A stretch of DNA of 64,000 bases from an uncultured Bacteroidia bacterium (GTDB lineage: Bacteria; Bacteroidota; Bacteroidia; Bacteroidales; UBA932), in assembly GCA_902782225.1 (NCBI GenBank), contig CACZMF010000002.1, forward strand, positions 1-64,000. The letters run 5' to 3'. Positions 1-8,748 of this stretch are shown piece by piece; positions within the stretch are counted from its first letter, which is position 1; the number at the start of each line of letters is the position of its first letter. The translations under genes were made by a program, and so were the position numbers. The notes under the pieces are model-generated. The model made no database searches, was not told the DNA's origin, and saw only the letters and a program-made list of their open reading frames with translations.

Positions 1-510
1 GTCCTCCTCCGGCATTTCCCACTGCAGTTGGCGCATTGCTTCCACGAACGGCTGGGACTCCATATCGCCTACTGTACCTCCGACTTCCGTGATGACGACA
101 TCGAACTTTCCCGTCTTGCCGAGAAGCAGCATGCGTCGCTTGATCTCGTCGGTGATGTGCGGAACTATCTGGACGGTCTTTCCGAGGTAGGCGCCTTCAC
201 GTTCTTTGGTGATGACGGTGTTGTAAATCTTGCCGGTGGTCACATTATTGGCCTTGGATGTATGCACCCCGAGGAAACGCTCGTAGTGGCCGAGGTCAAG
301 GTCTGTTTCCGCGCCGTCTTCGGTTACATAGCATTCGCCGTGCTCATAGGGATTCAGTGTCCCGGGGTCGATGTTGATATATGGATCGAATTTCTGGATG
401 GTGACGCGAAGCCCGCGGGCCTGCAGGAGTTTGGCCAGGGATGCCGCCACAATGCCCTTCCCGAGGGATGAAGCAACGCCGCCCGTTACAAATACATATT
501 TTGTGTTCAT
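1..510 (-). CDS. pyrG: CTP synthase, N-terminal part (cut by window edge)
   Basis: The first 170 residues of CTP synthase, which makes CTP from UTP, ATP and glutamine in the cytoplasm. The protein opens with [19 protein letters not shown], the signature start of the family with its P-loop-like synthetase motif. It continues with [20 protein letters not shown], the ATP/UTP-binding stretch, and with [13 protein letters not shown] near residue 145. All of these are family hallmarks. The ATG at 508-510 is the natural start and sits 30 bases downstream of a good TAnnTTTG promoter. The glutaminase half lies beyond base 1 and cannot be judged. There is no neighbour on the same strand upstream, so transcription probably starts here. 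Confidence 0.97.
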   Translation of the reverse strand, partial: MNTKYVFVTGGVASSLGKGIVAASLAKLLQARGLRVTIQKFDPYINIDPGTLNPYEHGECYVTEDGAETDLDLGHYERFLGVHTSKANNVTTGKIYNTVITKEREGAYLGKTVQIVPHITDEIKRRMLLLGKTGKFDVVITEVGGTVGDMESQPFVEAMRQLQWEMPEED

Positions 511-539
511 CGTTCAACCGATTTATTTATAACGGGATA

Positions 540-568
540 CAAATGTAATCATTTTTCAGTTTTCACAA
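540..568 (-). promoter_or_regulatory. Bacteroidota-type promoter of pyrG
   Basis: Reading the minus strand, TTG at 566-568 is followed after 18 bases by TACATTTG at 540-547, a perfect TAnnTTTG -7 box. The pyrG ATG lies 29 bases further on. Confidence 0.65.
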
Positions 569-660
569 TCTTGTCGCCCCACTTTTTCATCGGCCTCAAG
601 TATATACCAGGCATTCCGGAGCATTTCTTTGCCTGGTTCTATCTGGGACAATGGTATTTG

Positions 661-691
661 TTTGGATTATTATGAAATATTGGTAACTTTG
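661..691 (+). promoter_or_regulatory. Promoter of the parDE-like pair
   Basis: TTTG at 661-664 and TAACTTTG at 684-691 are 19 bases apart, matching the -33/-7 promoter consensus of Bacteroidota. The antitoxin ATG at 713 follows. Its position supports 713 rather than the in-frame upstream start at 629 as the true start. Confidence 0.6.
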
Positions 692-712
692 CAATGGAAA
701 ACAGCGTTGCTT

Positions 713-961
713 ATGAAAACAACATCAGTTGCGCTTGGTGCGCATTTCGAAGAATTCATTCAGGCCAGTATACTGAGCGGACGTTACAATAACGCCAGTG
801 AGGTGGTTCGTTCCGGTCTTCGCCTTCTGGAAGATCAGGAACAGAGGATGGCTGCGCTCCGATCTGCTATTGAAGAAGGGTTGAAAAGTGGCATTGTCGA
901 GGATTTTGATTCGCAGGATTTCCTGCAGCAGATGAAGGAGCGAAAGCATGGCAAAGTATGA
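713..961 (+). CDS. ParD-like antitoxin (ribbon-helix-helix)
   Basis: An 82-residue antitoxin of the ParD/CopG-like ribbon-helix-helix class. Members bind their own promoter as dimers and neutralise a ParE toxin through a flexible acidic C-terminus. The N-terminal KTTSVALGAHFEEFIQ strand-helix and the following YNNASEVVRSGLRLLEDQE segment are the typical DNA-binding fold of the family. The tail after about residue 50 is charged, as expected for the toxin-binding part. A longer reading frame begins at 629, but it would include the promoter, so the ATG at 713 is preferred. The next gene overlaps by 14 bases in another frame, the usual antitoxin-toxin arrangement. The toxin is truncated, so this antitoxin may now be an orphan or a guard against related toxins. 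Confidence 0.85.
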   Translation: MKTTSVALGAHFEEFIQASILSGRYNNASEVVRSGLRLLEDQEQRMAALRSAIEEGLKSGIVEDFDSQDFLQQMKERKHGKV

Positions 962-1178
962 TATTTCAAGAGAGGCGGCTGAAGACCTCTACAATATCTG
1001 GGAATACACAGTAGATACGTGGTCTGAAGATCAGGCAGATAAGTATTACGCTATTCTTGATTCCGCTTTTGCCGAAATCGCCAAGGCTCCGGGCAAAACA
1101 GGCAAACCCTGCAATGATCGTTTCCCCGCGCCGGGGGAGCGCTTTGCAACACATTACTTATATTTGTGCCATGAATAA
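948..1178 (+). pseudogene. ParE-like toxin, C-terminally truncated
   Basis: A RelE/ParE-superfamily toxin reading frame that starts MAKYDISREAAEDLYNIWEY and runs normally through the two N-terminal helices and the GKTGKP turn at about residues 49-54. Complete ParE proteins are about 95-105 residues and end in beta strands carrying the conserved Arg and the VLHxxMD-type tail. Here the frame diverges after GKP and stops at 76 residues without those strands. The last codons run into the promoter and start of the next gene, so the 3' third has been lost by recombination or deletion. The 14-base overlap with the antitoxin is kept. I infer that it is inactive. Confidence 0.75.
1159..1166 (+). promoter_or_regulatory. 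-7 box inside the broken parE tail
   Basis: TATATTTG fits TAnnTTTG exactly, and the ATG of the next gene begins only 5 bases later (1171). If used, the transcript would have almost no leader. No convincing -33 element is seen at the right distance. Confidence 0.45.
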
Positions 1179-1854
1179 AAACACACTAAAACTCAGCAGC
1201 CTCGCGCTTGCGTCATGTATGATGATGCTGGCCGGTTGCCAGAACAACACTCAAAACTCTCAGGAAATGAAAGAATCCGCCCCTCTGCAGGAAGTCGCCG
1301 GCCGCAAAAACTTCGGCTCCGCCCACGCTCTCGTCACAACTCCTCAGCCTTGCGTAATGATTGCGACCTGGGACAAAGACAAGAATCCGGATGTGATGAT
1401 GGCTGCCTGGGCGGGTCAGTATGACTCCAAGGAGATCGTCATCAGCCTGTCCAAGCACAAGACGACCGACAACCTCGAACTCACCAAGGCGTTTACCGTC
1501 AGCTTTGCCGACGAGCGCACGGTGAAGGAGTCCGACTATCTCGGAATGGTCAGCGGAAACGATGTGCCAGACAAGGTGGCAAAGTGCGGATTCACCGTGA
1601 CTCCCAGCCCCAATGTCGATGCTCCCATCATCAATGAGTACCCTCTCACTCTCGAGTGCAAAGTGGTGAGTTGGGAAAACGGTTGCCTCATCGGGGAAGT
1701 GGTCAATATGAGCGCTGATCCCAGCATCCTCGATGCCGGCGGCAAGGTGGACCTGGCCCTTCTCAAGCCCATCGTCTTCGACGCATCAGGCGTATGCTAC
1801 CGCGCTCTCGGAGATGTAGTGGGCAAGGCCTGGGACGCAGGTAAAGGGATTTAG
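1171..1854 (+). CDS. Flavin-reductase-like lipoprotein
   Basis: A 227-residue protein with a lipoprotein signal (MMMLAGC, lipid-modified Cys23) followed by a flavin reductase/flavoredoxin-like domain. The domain shows PCVMIATWDKDKNPDVMMAAW near residues 60-80, the FMN-binding start of this family, then ISLSKHKTTDNLELTKAFTV and the SGNDVPDK loop. Such domains bind FMN and act as flavin reductases or electron carriers, normally in the cytoplasm. The signal peptide means this one is exported. The start is chosen at 1171 because the longer frame from 1057 runs through the broken toxin gene and the signal peptide begins here. It lies just upstream of a flavodoxin-like remnant, so a former envelope redox pair is possible. 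The function is inferred. Confidence 0.75.
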   Translation: MNKNTLKLSSLALASCMMMLAGCQNNTQNSQEMKESAPLQEVAGRKNFGSAHALVTTPQPCVMIATWDKDKNPDVMMAAWAGQYDSKEIVISLSKHKTTDNLELTKAFTVSFADERTVKESDYLGMVSGNDVPDKVAKCGFTVTPSPNVDAPIINEYPLTLECKVVSWENGCLIGEVVNMSADPSILDAGGKVDLALLKPIVFDASGVCYRALGDVVGKAWDAGKGI

Positions 1855-1922
1855 CGTCATCAGGCCCGAGTTTCCCCCTTCTTCATCCTGCATGGCGTCA
1901 TCTCTCCGCCGCGGAGTCGGAG

Positions 1923-2378
1923 TTGCGCGGTACTTATGGTGCAATCAACTGGAAATCAGGTGCAAGACTTAACGGATATACCAGGGACCAGCTGAAAACC
2001 TGGCTTACAGACAACGGACTGATGAACAATTCCACACAGATACGCCTGACGGTCGGCAGCACCGTCTTTTCGGCGGACCTTGCCGGCAACGCCACTGCAG
2101 AAGCCTTTGGCGCTCTCCTCCCGATGACTTTGGATATGAGCGAGTTGAACGGCAATGAGAAATACCATTACTTAAGCTCCTCTTTACCCACGGACGCTTC
2201 CTGCCCCGGCACGATCCACGCCGGAGACATCCTTCTTTACGGAAACAATTGTGTCGTGGTTTTCTACAAAACCTTCAACACGGGTTACAGCTATACCAGG
2301 ATAGGAAAGATAATGGATCCTGAAGGCCTGGAAAGCGCACTCGGCAGCGGTTCCGTATCCGTACGGTTCAGCCGCTGA
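1923..2378 (+). pseudogene. Flavodoxin / cyclophilin-like fusion remnant
   Basis: An open frame of about 150 codons without a normal start: no ATG, no signal peptide and no ribosome site. It would have to begin at TTG 1923. The first 35 residues (GARLNGYTRDQLKTWLTDNG) resemble the last helix of flavodoxins. The rest, from about residue 38, resembles the cyclophilin-like domain often fused behind flavodoxins in Bacteroidota (IRLTVGSTVFSADL, LPMTLDMSELNGNEKYHYL, GDILLYGNNCVVVFYK). I conclude that the 5' part of a fusion gene is missing. The C-terminal domain is intact and could still be translated, so a short functional protein cannot be ruled out. It abuts the GDPD gene tail to tail. Confidence 0.5.
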
Positions 2379-2384
2379 GCCGGC

Positions 2385-3191
2385 TTAATCCTTATGTGAA
2401 GAAGCCGGGTATCCTATGATGTCGTAAAAATCGGTGGTTATCCAGTCGACTCCGAGTTTTTCGGCTATCTCGCGCAGGTACACGCTGTTGACCATCCAGA
2501 AGAAGGTCTCGATGCCTTTCTCCCTGAACTGGGCCACCCATTCGGGATGGTTGAGGAACACTTCCACGCTGTAGGAAACGGCATTGATGTGGAGTTTCTC
2601 CACTTCCTCGGGGGGAAGGGAGTTGTGGAGGCTGCTGGAGTTGAGGAGGACCCTTGCCCGGGGCTCCAGACGCAGCACTTCCTCGCAGGTGGCCGGCTTG
2701 AAGGAAAGGAAGTAGACCTGGTCCAGCATATCCAGCCGCCTCACTTCTTCAAGGCACTTGGCCACTACCACATTCTCGATTTCCTGCGTGGCATGTGACT
2801 TTATTTCAATGAACTGCAGTATTTCAGGGGTGGTCCTGGCCTGCTCCAGCCACTCGCGCAAGGTGGGAATCTGGTTGCCGAACGGGAGGCGGTAGGCGCG
2901 TATCTCTTCGGCGGTGCTTTTCTGCATGTGGAGGGTGGATGTGATCTTGGCGTCGTGGCGAATCAGCAGCTGCCCGTCCGAGGACATATGCACGTCGAAC
3001 TCGCAGCCGTCGACTTTTTTGTCCTGCGCCCTCCTGAGCGCGTCAAGGGTGTTCTCGTCGGTGACGAATTCGGTGCCGGAGGTCCTGAGGCCGCGGTGCG
3101 AAAGTACTCTGGGGTGGCTCTTTGGGGCCTCCGTAGCGCAGGAAGCGAGCAGCAGAAGAGCCGAGCCGATGATTACCAATGCTTTTTTCAT
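2385..3191 (-). CDS. Glycerophosphodiester phosphodiesterase lipoprotein
   Basis: A 268-residue lipoprotein (lipobox LLASC, Cys18) with a complete GDPD TIM-barrel domain. Enzymes of this family split glycerophosphodiesters into glycerol-3-phosphate and an alcohol. The catalytic and metal-binding signatures are present: SHRG at about residue 31, DENTLDALRRA, DGCEFDVHMSSDGQLLIRHD with the Glu/Asp and His ligands, and a later IEIKSH. The C-terminal FWMVNS...GVDWITTDF segment is also typical. The location is the outer membrane or periplasm. It is transcribed divergently from the SusC operon; the two -7 boxes lie about 57 bases apart. No partner gene is seen on its own strand. Confidence 0.92.
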   Translation of the reverse strand: MKKALVIIGSALLLLASCATEAPKSHPRVLSHRGLRTSGTEFVTDENTLDALRRAQDKKVDGCEFDVHMSSDGQLLIRHDAKITSTLHMQKSTAEEIRAYRLPFGNQIPTLREWLEQARTTPEILQFIEIKSHATQEIENVVVAKCLEEVRRLDMLDQVYFLSFKPATCEEVLRLEPRARVLLNSSSLHNSLPPEEVEKLHINAVSYSVEVFLNHPEWVAQFREKGIETFFWMVNSVYLREIAEKLGVDWITTDFYDIIGYPASSHKD

Positions 3192-3250
3192 GTTTAGTAT
3201 GTTTGCTTAATAAATATCAAAATAGTGGTTGCTTGTGTGCCGGTCTAGAG

Positions 3251-3280
3251 CAAAGATAGCACTTTTGCCGCAAAAACCAA
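3251..3280 (-). promoter_or_regulatory. Promoter of the GDPD gene
   Basis: On the minus strand, TTG at 3278-3280 and TATCTTTG at 3251-3258 are separated by 19 bases, a full match to the Bacteroidota promoter pattern. The leader is about 60 bases. Confidence 0.65.
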
Positions 3281-3291
3281 TGTGGTGAGTA

Positions 3292-3322
3292 TTGCAGATT
3301 GGCAATACTTTTACTACATTTG
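3292..3322 (+). promoter_or_regulatory. Promoter of the SusCD-protease operon
   Basis: TTG at 3292-3294 and TACATTTG at 3315-3322 are 20 bases apart. A short inverted repeat (ATTGC 3291-3295, GCAAT 3302-3306) overlaps the -33 element and could be an operator half-site pair. That last point is only suggestive. Confidence 0.6.
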
Positions 3323-3345
3323 TCCGTCAACAGTAGTAGTGTATT

Positions 3346-6300
3346 ATGTCAATCTTCAAAGGGGTATATCGGAAACTCCTGGCGCTTGCTGTTTTGCTGT
3401 CAGTTTTTGCGCCCGCCTCTATGGCCCAGGGCACCCGCCAGGTCAGGGGCGTCGTCTATGACGAGGCAGGGGAGCCTTTCCCGGGAGTAATAGTCATCAG
3501 CCGAAAGCACAAGCTTGCAGCCACCACCGACGTGGACGGCCGCTTCCTCTTGCAGGCAGTCCCTTCGGATGCCGTGCTCACGGTGGAGATGATCAGCTAT
3601 AAAACCCAGGAAATCCGTGTCGCGGACTTAAAAGAAAAACAGGAACTTAAGATATATCTCGAGCCTGACACCCAGGTGCTGGAGGAATCGGTCGTGACCG
3701 GTATCTTCACCCGCCGCAAGGATAGTTTCACCGGCTCGGTTCAGTCCATGACCAGCGAAGACATCAAGAGGGTGTCCAACAGCAATGTCGTGGAGTCGCT
3801 AAAGAACCTCGACCCTTCGCTGCTGGTCCTTGACAACCTGGAGGCGGGCTCCAACCCCAATGCGATGGCCTCCATGCAGATCCGCGGGGCGTCCACGCTT
3901 GCCGCCGAGACTTCCGGCCTCAAGAGCAACTTCCTCGCCAAGGCCAACCAGCCGCTCTTCATCCTTGACGGCTTCGAGACCACCCTGGAAAAAGTAACAG
4001 ACATGGACATGAACCGTGTCCAGAGCATAACCATCCTCAAAGACGCCTCCGCCAAGGCCATCTACGGTTCGAAGGGCGCCAACGGCGTCATAGTCATAGA
4101 GACGAAGGCCCTGACCAACGACAAGAGCCGCGTCACCTACAACGGCAGCCTCTCCATCGAAGCTCCGGACCTCACCAGCTACAATCTCTGCAATTCCCTC
4201 GAGAAACTGGACGTTGAGAGGCGCGAAGGCTACTATCAGAACGGCGATTCTTTCGAGACCGTGGCCCGTCAGGCCCTCTACAACGAAAGGCTCAAGAGGG
4301 CTCTGGAAGGCCAGGACACATACTGGCTCTCCAAACCCCTGCGCCTCGGCGTCGGGCAGAAGCACTCCGTGAGCATAGAGCTCGGCTCCAAGGAGCTCAA
4401 GGCGCTCGCCACCTTCTCCTACAACGACACCCAGGGCGCTATGAAAGGCTCCTTCCGTGACGTGATTTCCGGCAATGTGAACGTGGCATACAGGCGCGGC
4501 GGATGGACTTTCCGCAACATCATGAGCATTTCGCACATGAACAGCTCAGAGTCCCCCTGGGGCAACTTCAACGAGTATGCGGTCCTGAATCCATACCTCA
4601 CCCCCTACGATGATGAAGGAAATCTCAAGAAAGTGCTTCAGATGAAGGATTATACGTACGATGGGGTATCCACTTTCTTCGGACTTGTGATGAACCCTAT
4701 GTACAACGCTACGATAGGCACTACCGACACAAGCCAGTATCTTGCCATATCCGACAATTTCTACGCAGAGTACCAGTTCCTCAAGTTCCTGCGCCTGGTG
4801 GCCCGTTTCGGAATCGACTCGCAGAAGACCAGGACCGACGAGTTCAAGCCCGGCCAGCACACCGACTTCTACGACACCAACGAAATCCTGCGGCGAGGCA
4901 GCTACGAGCAGTCGAACGGAAGCTACACCACCTACTCCGGCGACGTGTCGGCGCAGCTCAACCACAATATCGCCGGCAAGCACGACCTCTTCGCCACCCT
5001 TGACTGGAGCGTCTCCCAGACCAACTACGAGGAGATAGTCAACTACACGGAAGGCTTCCCGAACAGCAACATGAAGAGCATCACCTTCGCCCGCCAGTAT
5101 ACCACGGATATGGTGCCCACGGGCAGCGACGGCCTGAACAGGAACCTCGGAGCCCTCGCCACCGCCGGCTACAGCTATGACAACCGCTATATGGCGGACG
5201 CGACCATCAAGGGTAGCGCTTCTTCCGTTTTCGGCACCAAAAACCACTGGGGCCTTTTCTGGAGCGCCGGCCTTGCCTGGAACATCCACAACGAGCGCTG
5301 GATGAAGGACAAGGTGTCCTGGATCAACCAGCTGAAGCTCAGGGCAAGCATGGGCTCTTCCGGCAACCAGAACTACACCAGCAATGTGGCCCTGCCAGTA
5401 TATACCTACTACTCTTCCGCATACTACAGCGGTTTCACCGGAGCTGCGCTGAACAATATGGCCAATCCGGAGCTCGGATGGGAGGAAAAGATGGATTACA
5501 ACGTGGGAATCGACTTCCGCACCAGGTCGCTTAACGTGATCCTGGACGCGTATATCGCCGACACGCAGAACCTCGTGTTCTCCAGGACCATACTGCCGTC
5601 CACCGGATTCTTGTCCACCAACGACAATATGGGAAAAGTCCGCAACAAGGGCCTTGAGGCCAGCGTGAGCTGGACCTTCTACCGGAAGGGAGCGTCCTAC
5701 ATCAGCCTGTTCGGCAAAACCGCGATCAACGACAACAGGGTGCTGGAAATCTCCGACGTCCTTAAGTCCTACAATGAGCAGCAGAAGGCGCGTGCGAAGG
5801 AAACCGGAATGGTCGATCCCGTGATTCAGTACTACGATGGTATGCCCCTGCACTCGATCTGGGTGGTACGCTCACTCGGGATCAACTCGGCCGATGGCCA
5901 TGAGATCTTCCTGGACAGGAACGGCAACATCACTACCACTTGGAACCCTTCCAACCTCTATAACTGCGGCTCGTCCGACCCGCTGTTCAACGGCAACTTC
6001 GGCATCAACGGAGAAGTCAAAGGCTTCGGATTCAGCCTCACTGCCACTTTCTATGGCGGAGGCTATCTCTACAACAATACTCTCCTGAACAAGGTCGAGA
6101 ACACCACTCTCGAAAACAATGTGGACAGGAGGGTATTCAGCGGCCGCTGGGCCAAGGCCGGAGACGTGGCGCCGTTCAAAGCGCAGAGCGGGATAGGGGG
6201 TGCCGTTACCAAGGCTACCAGCCGTTTCGTCCAGAAGAACGACGTGCTCAACCTTTCCTCCGCCACCCTGTACTATGAGTTCCCGCTCCGCCTGATAAGC

Positions 6301-6435
6301 GGCCTTGGACTCAGCCGCCTGCGGCTCAGCCTGTACACGAACGACATCTTCACATTCTCTTCGATAGATATCGAAAGGGGTACGTCCTACCCCTACGCCA
6401 GAAAGTTCTCCTTTAGTGTAAATGCCTCATTCTGA
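3346..6435 (+). CDS. SusC/RagA-family TonB-dependent outer-membrane transporter
   Basis: A 1029-residue SusC-type porin that imports oligomers across the outer membrane, powered by TonB, with SusD as its surface lid. After a signal peptide (to about residue 28) comes a carboxypeptidase-regulatory-like domain (about 32-110, VRGVVYDEAGEPFPGVIVIS). The plug domain follows, with QPLFILDGFETT, SITILKDASAKAIYGSKGA and NGVIVIETK (about 205-252). The rest is beta-barrel and ends in Phe (SVNASF), as barrel proteins do. It is the first gene of the operon. SusD begins 7 bases after its stop. The downstream proteases suggest that the substrate is peptide rather than glycan, but the transporter sequence alone does not show this. 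Confidence 0.95.
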   Translation: MSIFKGVYRKLLALAVLLSVFAPASMAQGTRQVRGVVYDEAGEPFPGVIVISRKHKLAATTDVDGRFLLQAVPSDAVLTVEMISYKTQEIRVADLKEKQELKIYLEPDTQVLEESVVTGIFTRRKDSFTGSVQSMTSEDIKRVSNSNVVESLKNLDPSLLVLDNLEAGSNPNAMASMQIRGASTLAAETSGLKSNFLAKANQPLFILDGFETTLEKVTDMDMNRVQSITILKDASAKAIYGSKGANGVIVIETKALTNDKSRVTYNGSLSIEAPDLTSYNLCNSLEKLDVERREGYYQNGDSFETVARQALYNERLKRALEGQDTYWLSKPLRLGVGQKHSVSIELGSKELKALATFSYNDTQGAMKGSFRDVISGNVNVAYRRGGWTFRNIMSISHMNSSESPWGNFNEYAVLNPYLTPYDDEGNLKKVLQMKDYTYDGVSTFFGLVMNPMYNATIGTTDTSQYLAISDNFYAEYQFLKFLRLVARFGIDSQKTRTDEFKPGQHTDFYDTNEILRRGSYEQSNGSYTTYSGDVSAQLNHNIAGKHDLFATLDWSVSQTNYEEIVNYTEGFPNSNMKSITFARQYTTDMVPTGSDGLNRNLGALATAGYSYDNRYMADATIKGSASSVFGTKNHWGLFWSAGLAWNIHNERWMKDKVSWINQLKLRASMGSSGNQNYTSNVALPVYTYYSSAYYSGFTGAALNNMANPELGWEEKMDYNVGIDFRTRSLNVILDAYIADTQNLVFSRTILPSTGFLSTNDNMGKVRNKGLEASVSWTFYRKGASYISLFGKTAINDNRVLEISDVLKSYNEQQKARAKETGMVDPVIQYYDGMPLHSIWVVRSLGINSADGHEIFLDRNGNITTTWNPSNLYNCGSSDPLFNGNFGINGEVKGFGFSLTATFYGGGYLYNNTLLNKVENTTLENNVDRRVFSGRWAKAGDVAPFKAQSGIGGAVTKATSRFVQKNDVLNLSSATLYYEFPLRLISGLGLSRLRLSLYTNDIFTFSSIDIERGTSYPYARKFSFSVNASF

Positions 6436-6442
6436 TTGTATT

Positions 6443-7963
6443 ATGATAAAGACGACAAAGATACTGGCGTGTTTGCTGATCGCCCTTGGAAGCCTTCAGT
6501 CCTGCAATAAATGGCTGGAAGCCACATCCTCCACGCAGGTGTCGGACATCACCCTCTTCTCGTCCAGAAGCGGATTCCAGGACGCACTCTGCGGGGTGTA
6601 TATCAGTATGGGCGACGAGTCCGAATATGGCGAGGCGTGGACCTGGTATGTCAACGATTTGGCATACGGCCCTTATGCCCAGCAGTCCAGCCCAATCTTC
6701 ACGGCCATACAGAACCACGACTGGGACAACTATTCCGTGGCCACCATCACGGAAAGGATGTGGAGAGTGGGATATTTCTCGATAGCAAATGCCAACAAGG
6801 TCCTCTATGAGCTTGAGGCCAAGCCCGATATCGTGTCCGACCGGATAGAGCGGAACTTGATGAAGGGCGAGCTTCTGGGCCTGCGCGCCTACATCCACTT
6901 CGACCTTATGCGTATGTTCGGCCTTGCCCAGCTCGGGAAAGACGACTACGAAAAATACACTGTTCCATACGTGACCACCTATGACAAGGAGCCTGCTCCG
7001 CAGAGGACCTACCGGGAGACATTGACCCTTCTGGAGAAAGACCTTGACGAGGCAATCACTCTTCTCGATGAAGATCCGGTGCGTGGCAACGCTTCCGCGG
7101 AGTTCATGGCCAATGCCAATGCAGACGGCTTCTGGGATGCCAGGGACAAGAGGATGAATTATTTCGCCGCCAAGGCGCTCAAGGCAAGGGTCCTCCTGTT
7201 CCGCGGCGAACTGGATGCGGCCGCTGCCGCTGCCCGTGGGGTGATAGATGAAGCCAATGCCGCAGGTGCCTTCAAATGGGTTGACGCCGAGGCCATGACC
7301 AAGGCCACTTCCAATGACGTAGTGGACTGGACCTTCTCTTCCGAGCAGCTTTTCGCGCTGGAGGTCAGCAATCTGCAGTCGATGACAGACCTATATATCT
7401 TCAACGCTCTCGGCTCCGGGTCGTCCTCGATACTTGTGGATAGGAACGTTTGTGGCGTGGCACCATACAATTTGGCAAGCATCGCCTCTTCCGAGGATAT
7501 CAGGGGCCCTGCCTTGATGCTGAAATTCTTCGCAAGCCAGTATCGCCCTTATAAGTATTACAATAACTCTTCATACTATTCGGGCTACAGGAACCGCGTG
7601 CCGATGATCAAAATTTCCGAAATGTATATGATTATCGCGGAAGTGGCGGCGGAAAAGCAAGACCAGGAAACCATGCTCCAGGCATTGACCGAAGTCAGAA
7701 GCCACCGTGGAATTCAGGATCCCTCTCCTTTTCTCGACGATCCGAACTTCGCCAGCCCCAATGCCTTTCTATCCGGAGTGCTTATGGAATATGTAAGGGA
7801 ATTCCTGGGGGAAAGCGTCGGGTACTTTGCTGCCAGACGTATCCCCGCAAAGGCGCGGTTTTGGATAAATATCGATAACGACTGGCGTTTCAGGATGAAA
7901 TCGCTCACTCCCTATCCTTATCCCACAGATGAATTGTCATACGGAAGACATCAAGACTTATGA
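6443..7963 (+). CDS. SusD/RagB-family surface lipoprotein
   Basis: A 506-residue substrate-binding lipoprotein paired with the SusC upstream. The start at 6443 is preferred over the in-frame ATG at 6422 because it gives a clean lipoprotein signal (LGSLQSC, Cys21) and does not overlap SusC. Family features include NKWLEATSSTQV after the Cys, GELLGLRAYIHFDLMRMFG in the TPR-like helical region, and RVPMIKISEMYMIIAEVAAE followed by LTEVRSHRG in the C-terminal half. SusD proteins sit over the SusC pore and hand over the substrate. The stop overlaps the next start by 4 bases, so the two are translated together. Confidence 0.95.
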   Translation: MIKTTKILACLLIALGSLQSCNKWLEATSSTQVSDITLFSSRSGFQDALCGVYISMGDESEYGEAWTWYVNDLAYGPYAQQSSPIFTAIQNHDWDNYSVATITERMWRVGYFSIANANKVLYELEAKPDIVSDRIERNLMKGELLGLRAYIHFDLMRMFGLAQLGKDDYEKYTVPYVTTYDKEPAPQRTYRETLTLLEKDLDEAITLLDEDPVRGNASAEFMANANADGFWDARDKRMNYFAAKALKARVLLFRGELDAAAAAARGVIDEANAAGAFKWVDAEAMTKATSNDVVDWTFSSEQLFALEVSNLQSMTDLYIFNALGSGSSSILVDRNVCGVAPYNLASIASSEDIRGPALMLKFFASQYRPYKYYNNSSYYSGYRNRVPMIKISEMYMIIAEVAAEKQDQETMLQALTEVRSHRGIQDPSPFLDDPNFASPNAFLSGVLMEYVREFLGESVGYFAARRIPAKARFWINIDNDWRFRMKSLTPYPYPTDELSYGRHQDL

Positions 7964-8748
7964 AACGGTTTTTACTTTTAAGTGTCGCAACGCTATTGTG
8001 CTGCCTGGCCTGCAAGAAAAGCGAGATTCAGACTTTCAAGGTGGAAGACTGTTCGGTTTCGTTCAACGGAATAGAGAATTCATTCTCTTTAAGGGGATGG
8101 ACGGAAGAGTTCAAGGACCTTCACGTTCCCGTGAAAGTGTTGGGCATTCCCGTCGATTATGACCGGGAGATTACGCTGGACATCCGTGACTCCATCGCCA
8201 CCGCTGCAGATTACCAGGTGCTCTCTTCCGTGGTAAAAGCCGGCGAACTCAAAACAAATATAATAGTGAGGGCAAAAGCTCTGGCAGATGACGTGGAGCA
8301 GAAGGTGATAATAATGAGCATAGTGCCCAATGATTATTTCCGTGTCGGCGAGCCTAATTACCAGAAGGCGATAGTCAAATGGACCAACTCCTACGCCAGG
8401 CCCGTGCCGGACGTGTGGAGGAACTGGTACCTTTACATAAGTACGGGCTACAGCAAGGCCCTTCATAAAATCCTTGTGGCCGAATATGGTGACGAGATCG
8501 ACTTCTGTGTCAGGCAAAGGTCGGCAGTCACACCCGGGAATGGACTGATATATAAAGACCCCACCTGGTGGAGCGCCCTCAACAAGCGGGTGAGGGAAAT
8601 AGTCCGCGACCACGACCTGCTGCATCCTGACAGTCCGTATATGCACAGCGATGATTATGAAGACTACCCGAATGCCTCTACCCCGGTAGGGCAGGGTAAG
8701 AAGCCCGCAGTGATTCCCACCATCTATTCAACTCTAGTGTCCATATGA
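7960..8748 (+). CDS. DUF4843-type lipoprotein
   Basis: A 262-residue lipoprotein (CCLACKKSE, lipid Cys about residue 18). The first 140 residues form a beta-rich domain (VPVKVLGIPVDYDREITLDI, then IIVRAKAL) like the Calx-beta-like DUF4843 family. Members of that family are found almost only as the third gene of SusCD operons in Bacteroidota. The last 110 residues are helical and Trp/Tyr-rich (VWRNWYLYISTGYS, LNKRVREIVRDHDLLHPDSP). The exact role is unknown; an accessory surface subunit of the SusCD complex is likely. The 4-base overlaps with both neighbours (start with SusD, stop with the PKD-like gene) show tight co-expression. Confidence 0.8.
   Translation: MKRFLLLSVATLLCCLACKKSEIQTFKVEDCSVSFNGIENSFSLRGWTEEFKDLHVPVKVLGIPVDYDREITLDIRDSIATAADYQVLSSVVKAGELKTNIIVRAKALADDVEQKVIIMSIVPNDYFRVGEPNYQKAIVKWTNSYARPVPDVWRNWYLYISTGYSKALHKILVAEYGDEIDFCVRQRSAVTPGNGLIYKDPTWWSALNKRVREIVRDHDLLHPDSPYMHSDDYEDYPNASTPVGQGKKPAVIPTIYSTLVSI

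Noticed and set aside
4546-5853. Long minus-strand open frame (435 codons) inside the first SusC gene
   Set aside because: It lies antisense to a clear SusC gene, has a composition typical of shadow frames in GC-rich coding DNA and no recognisable domain.
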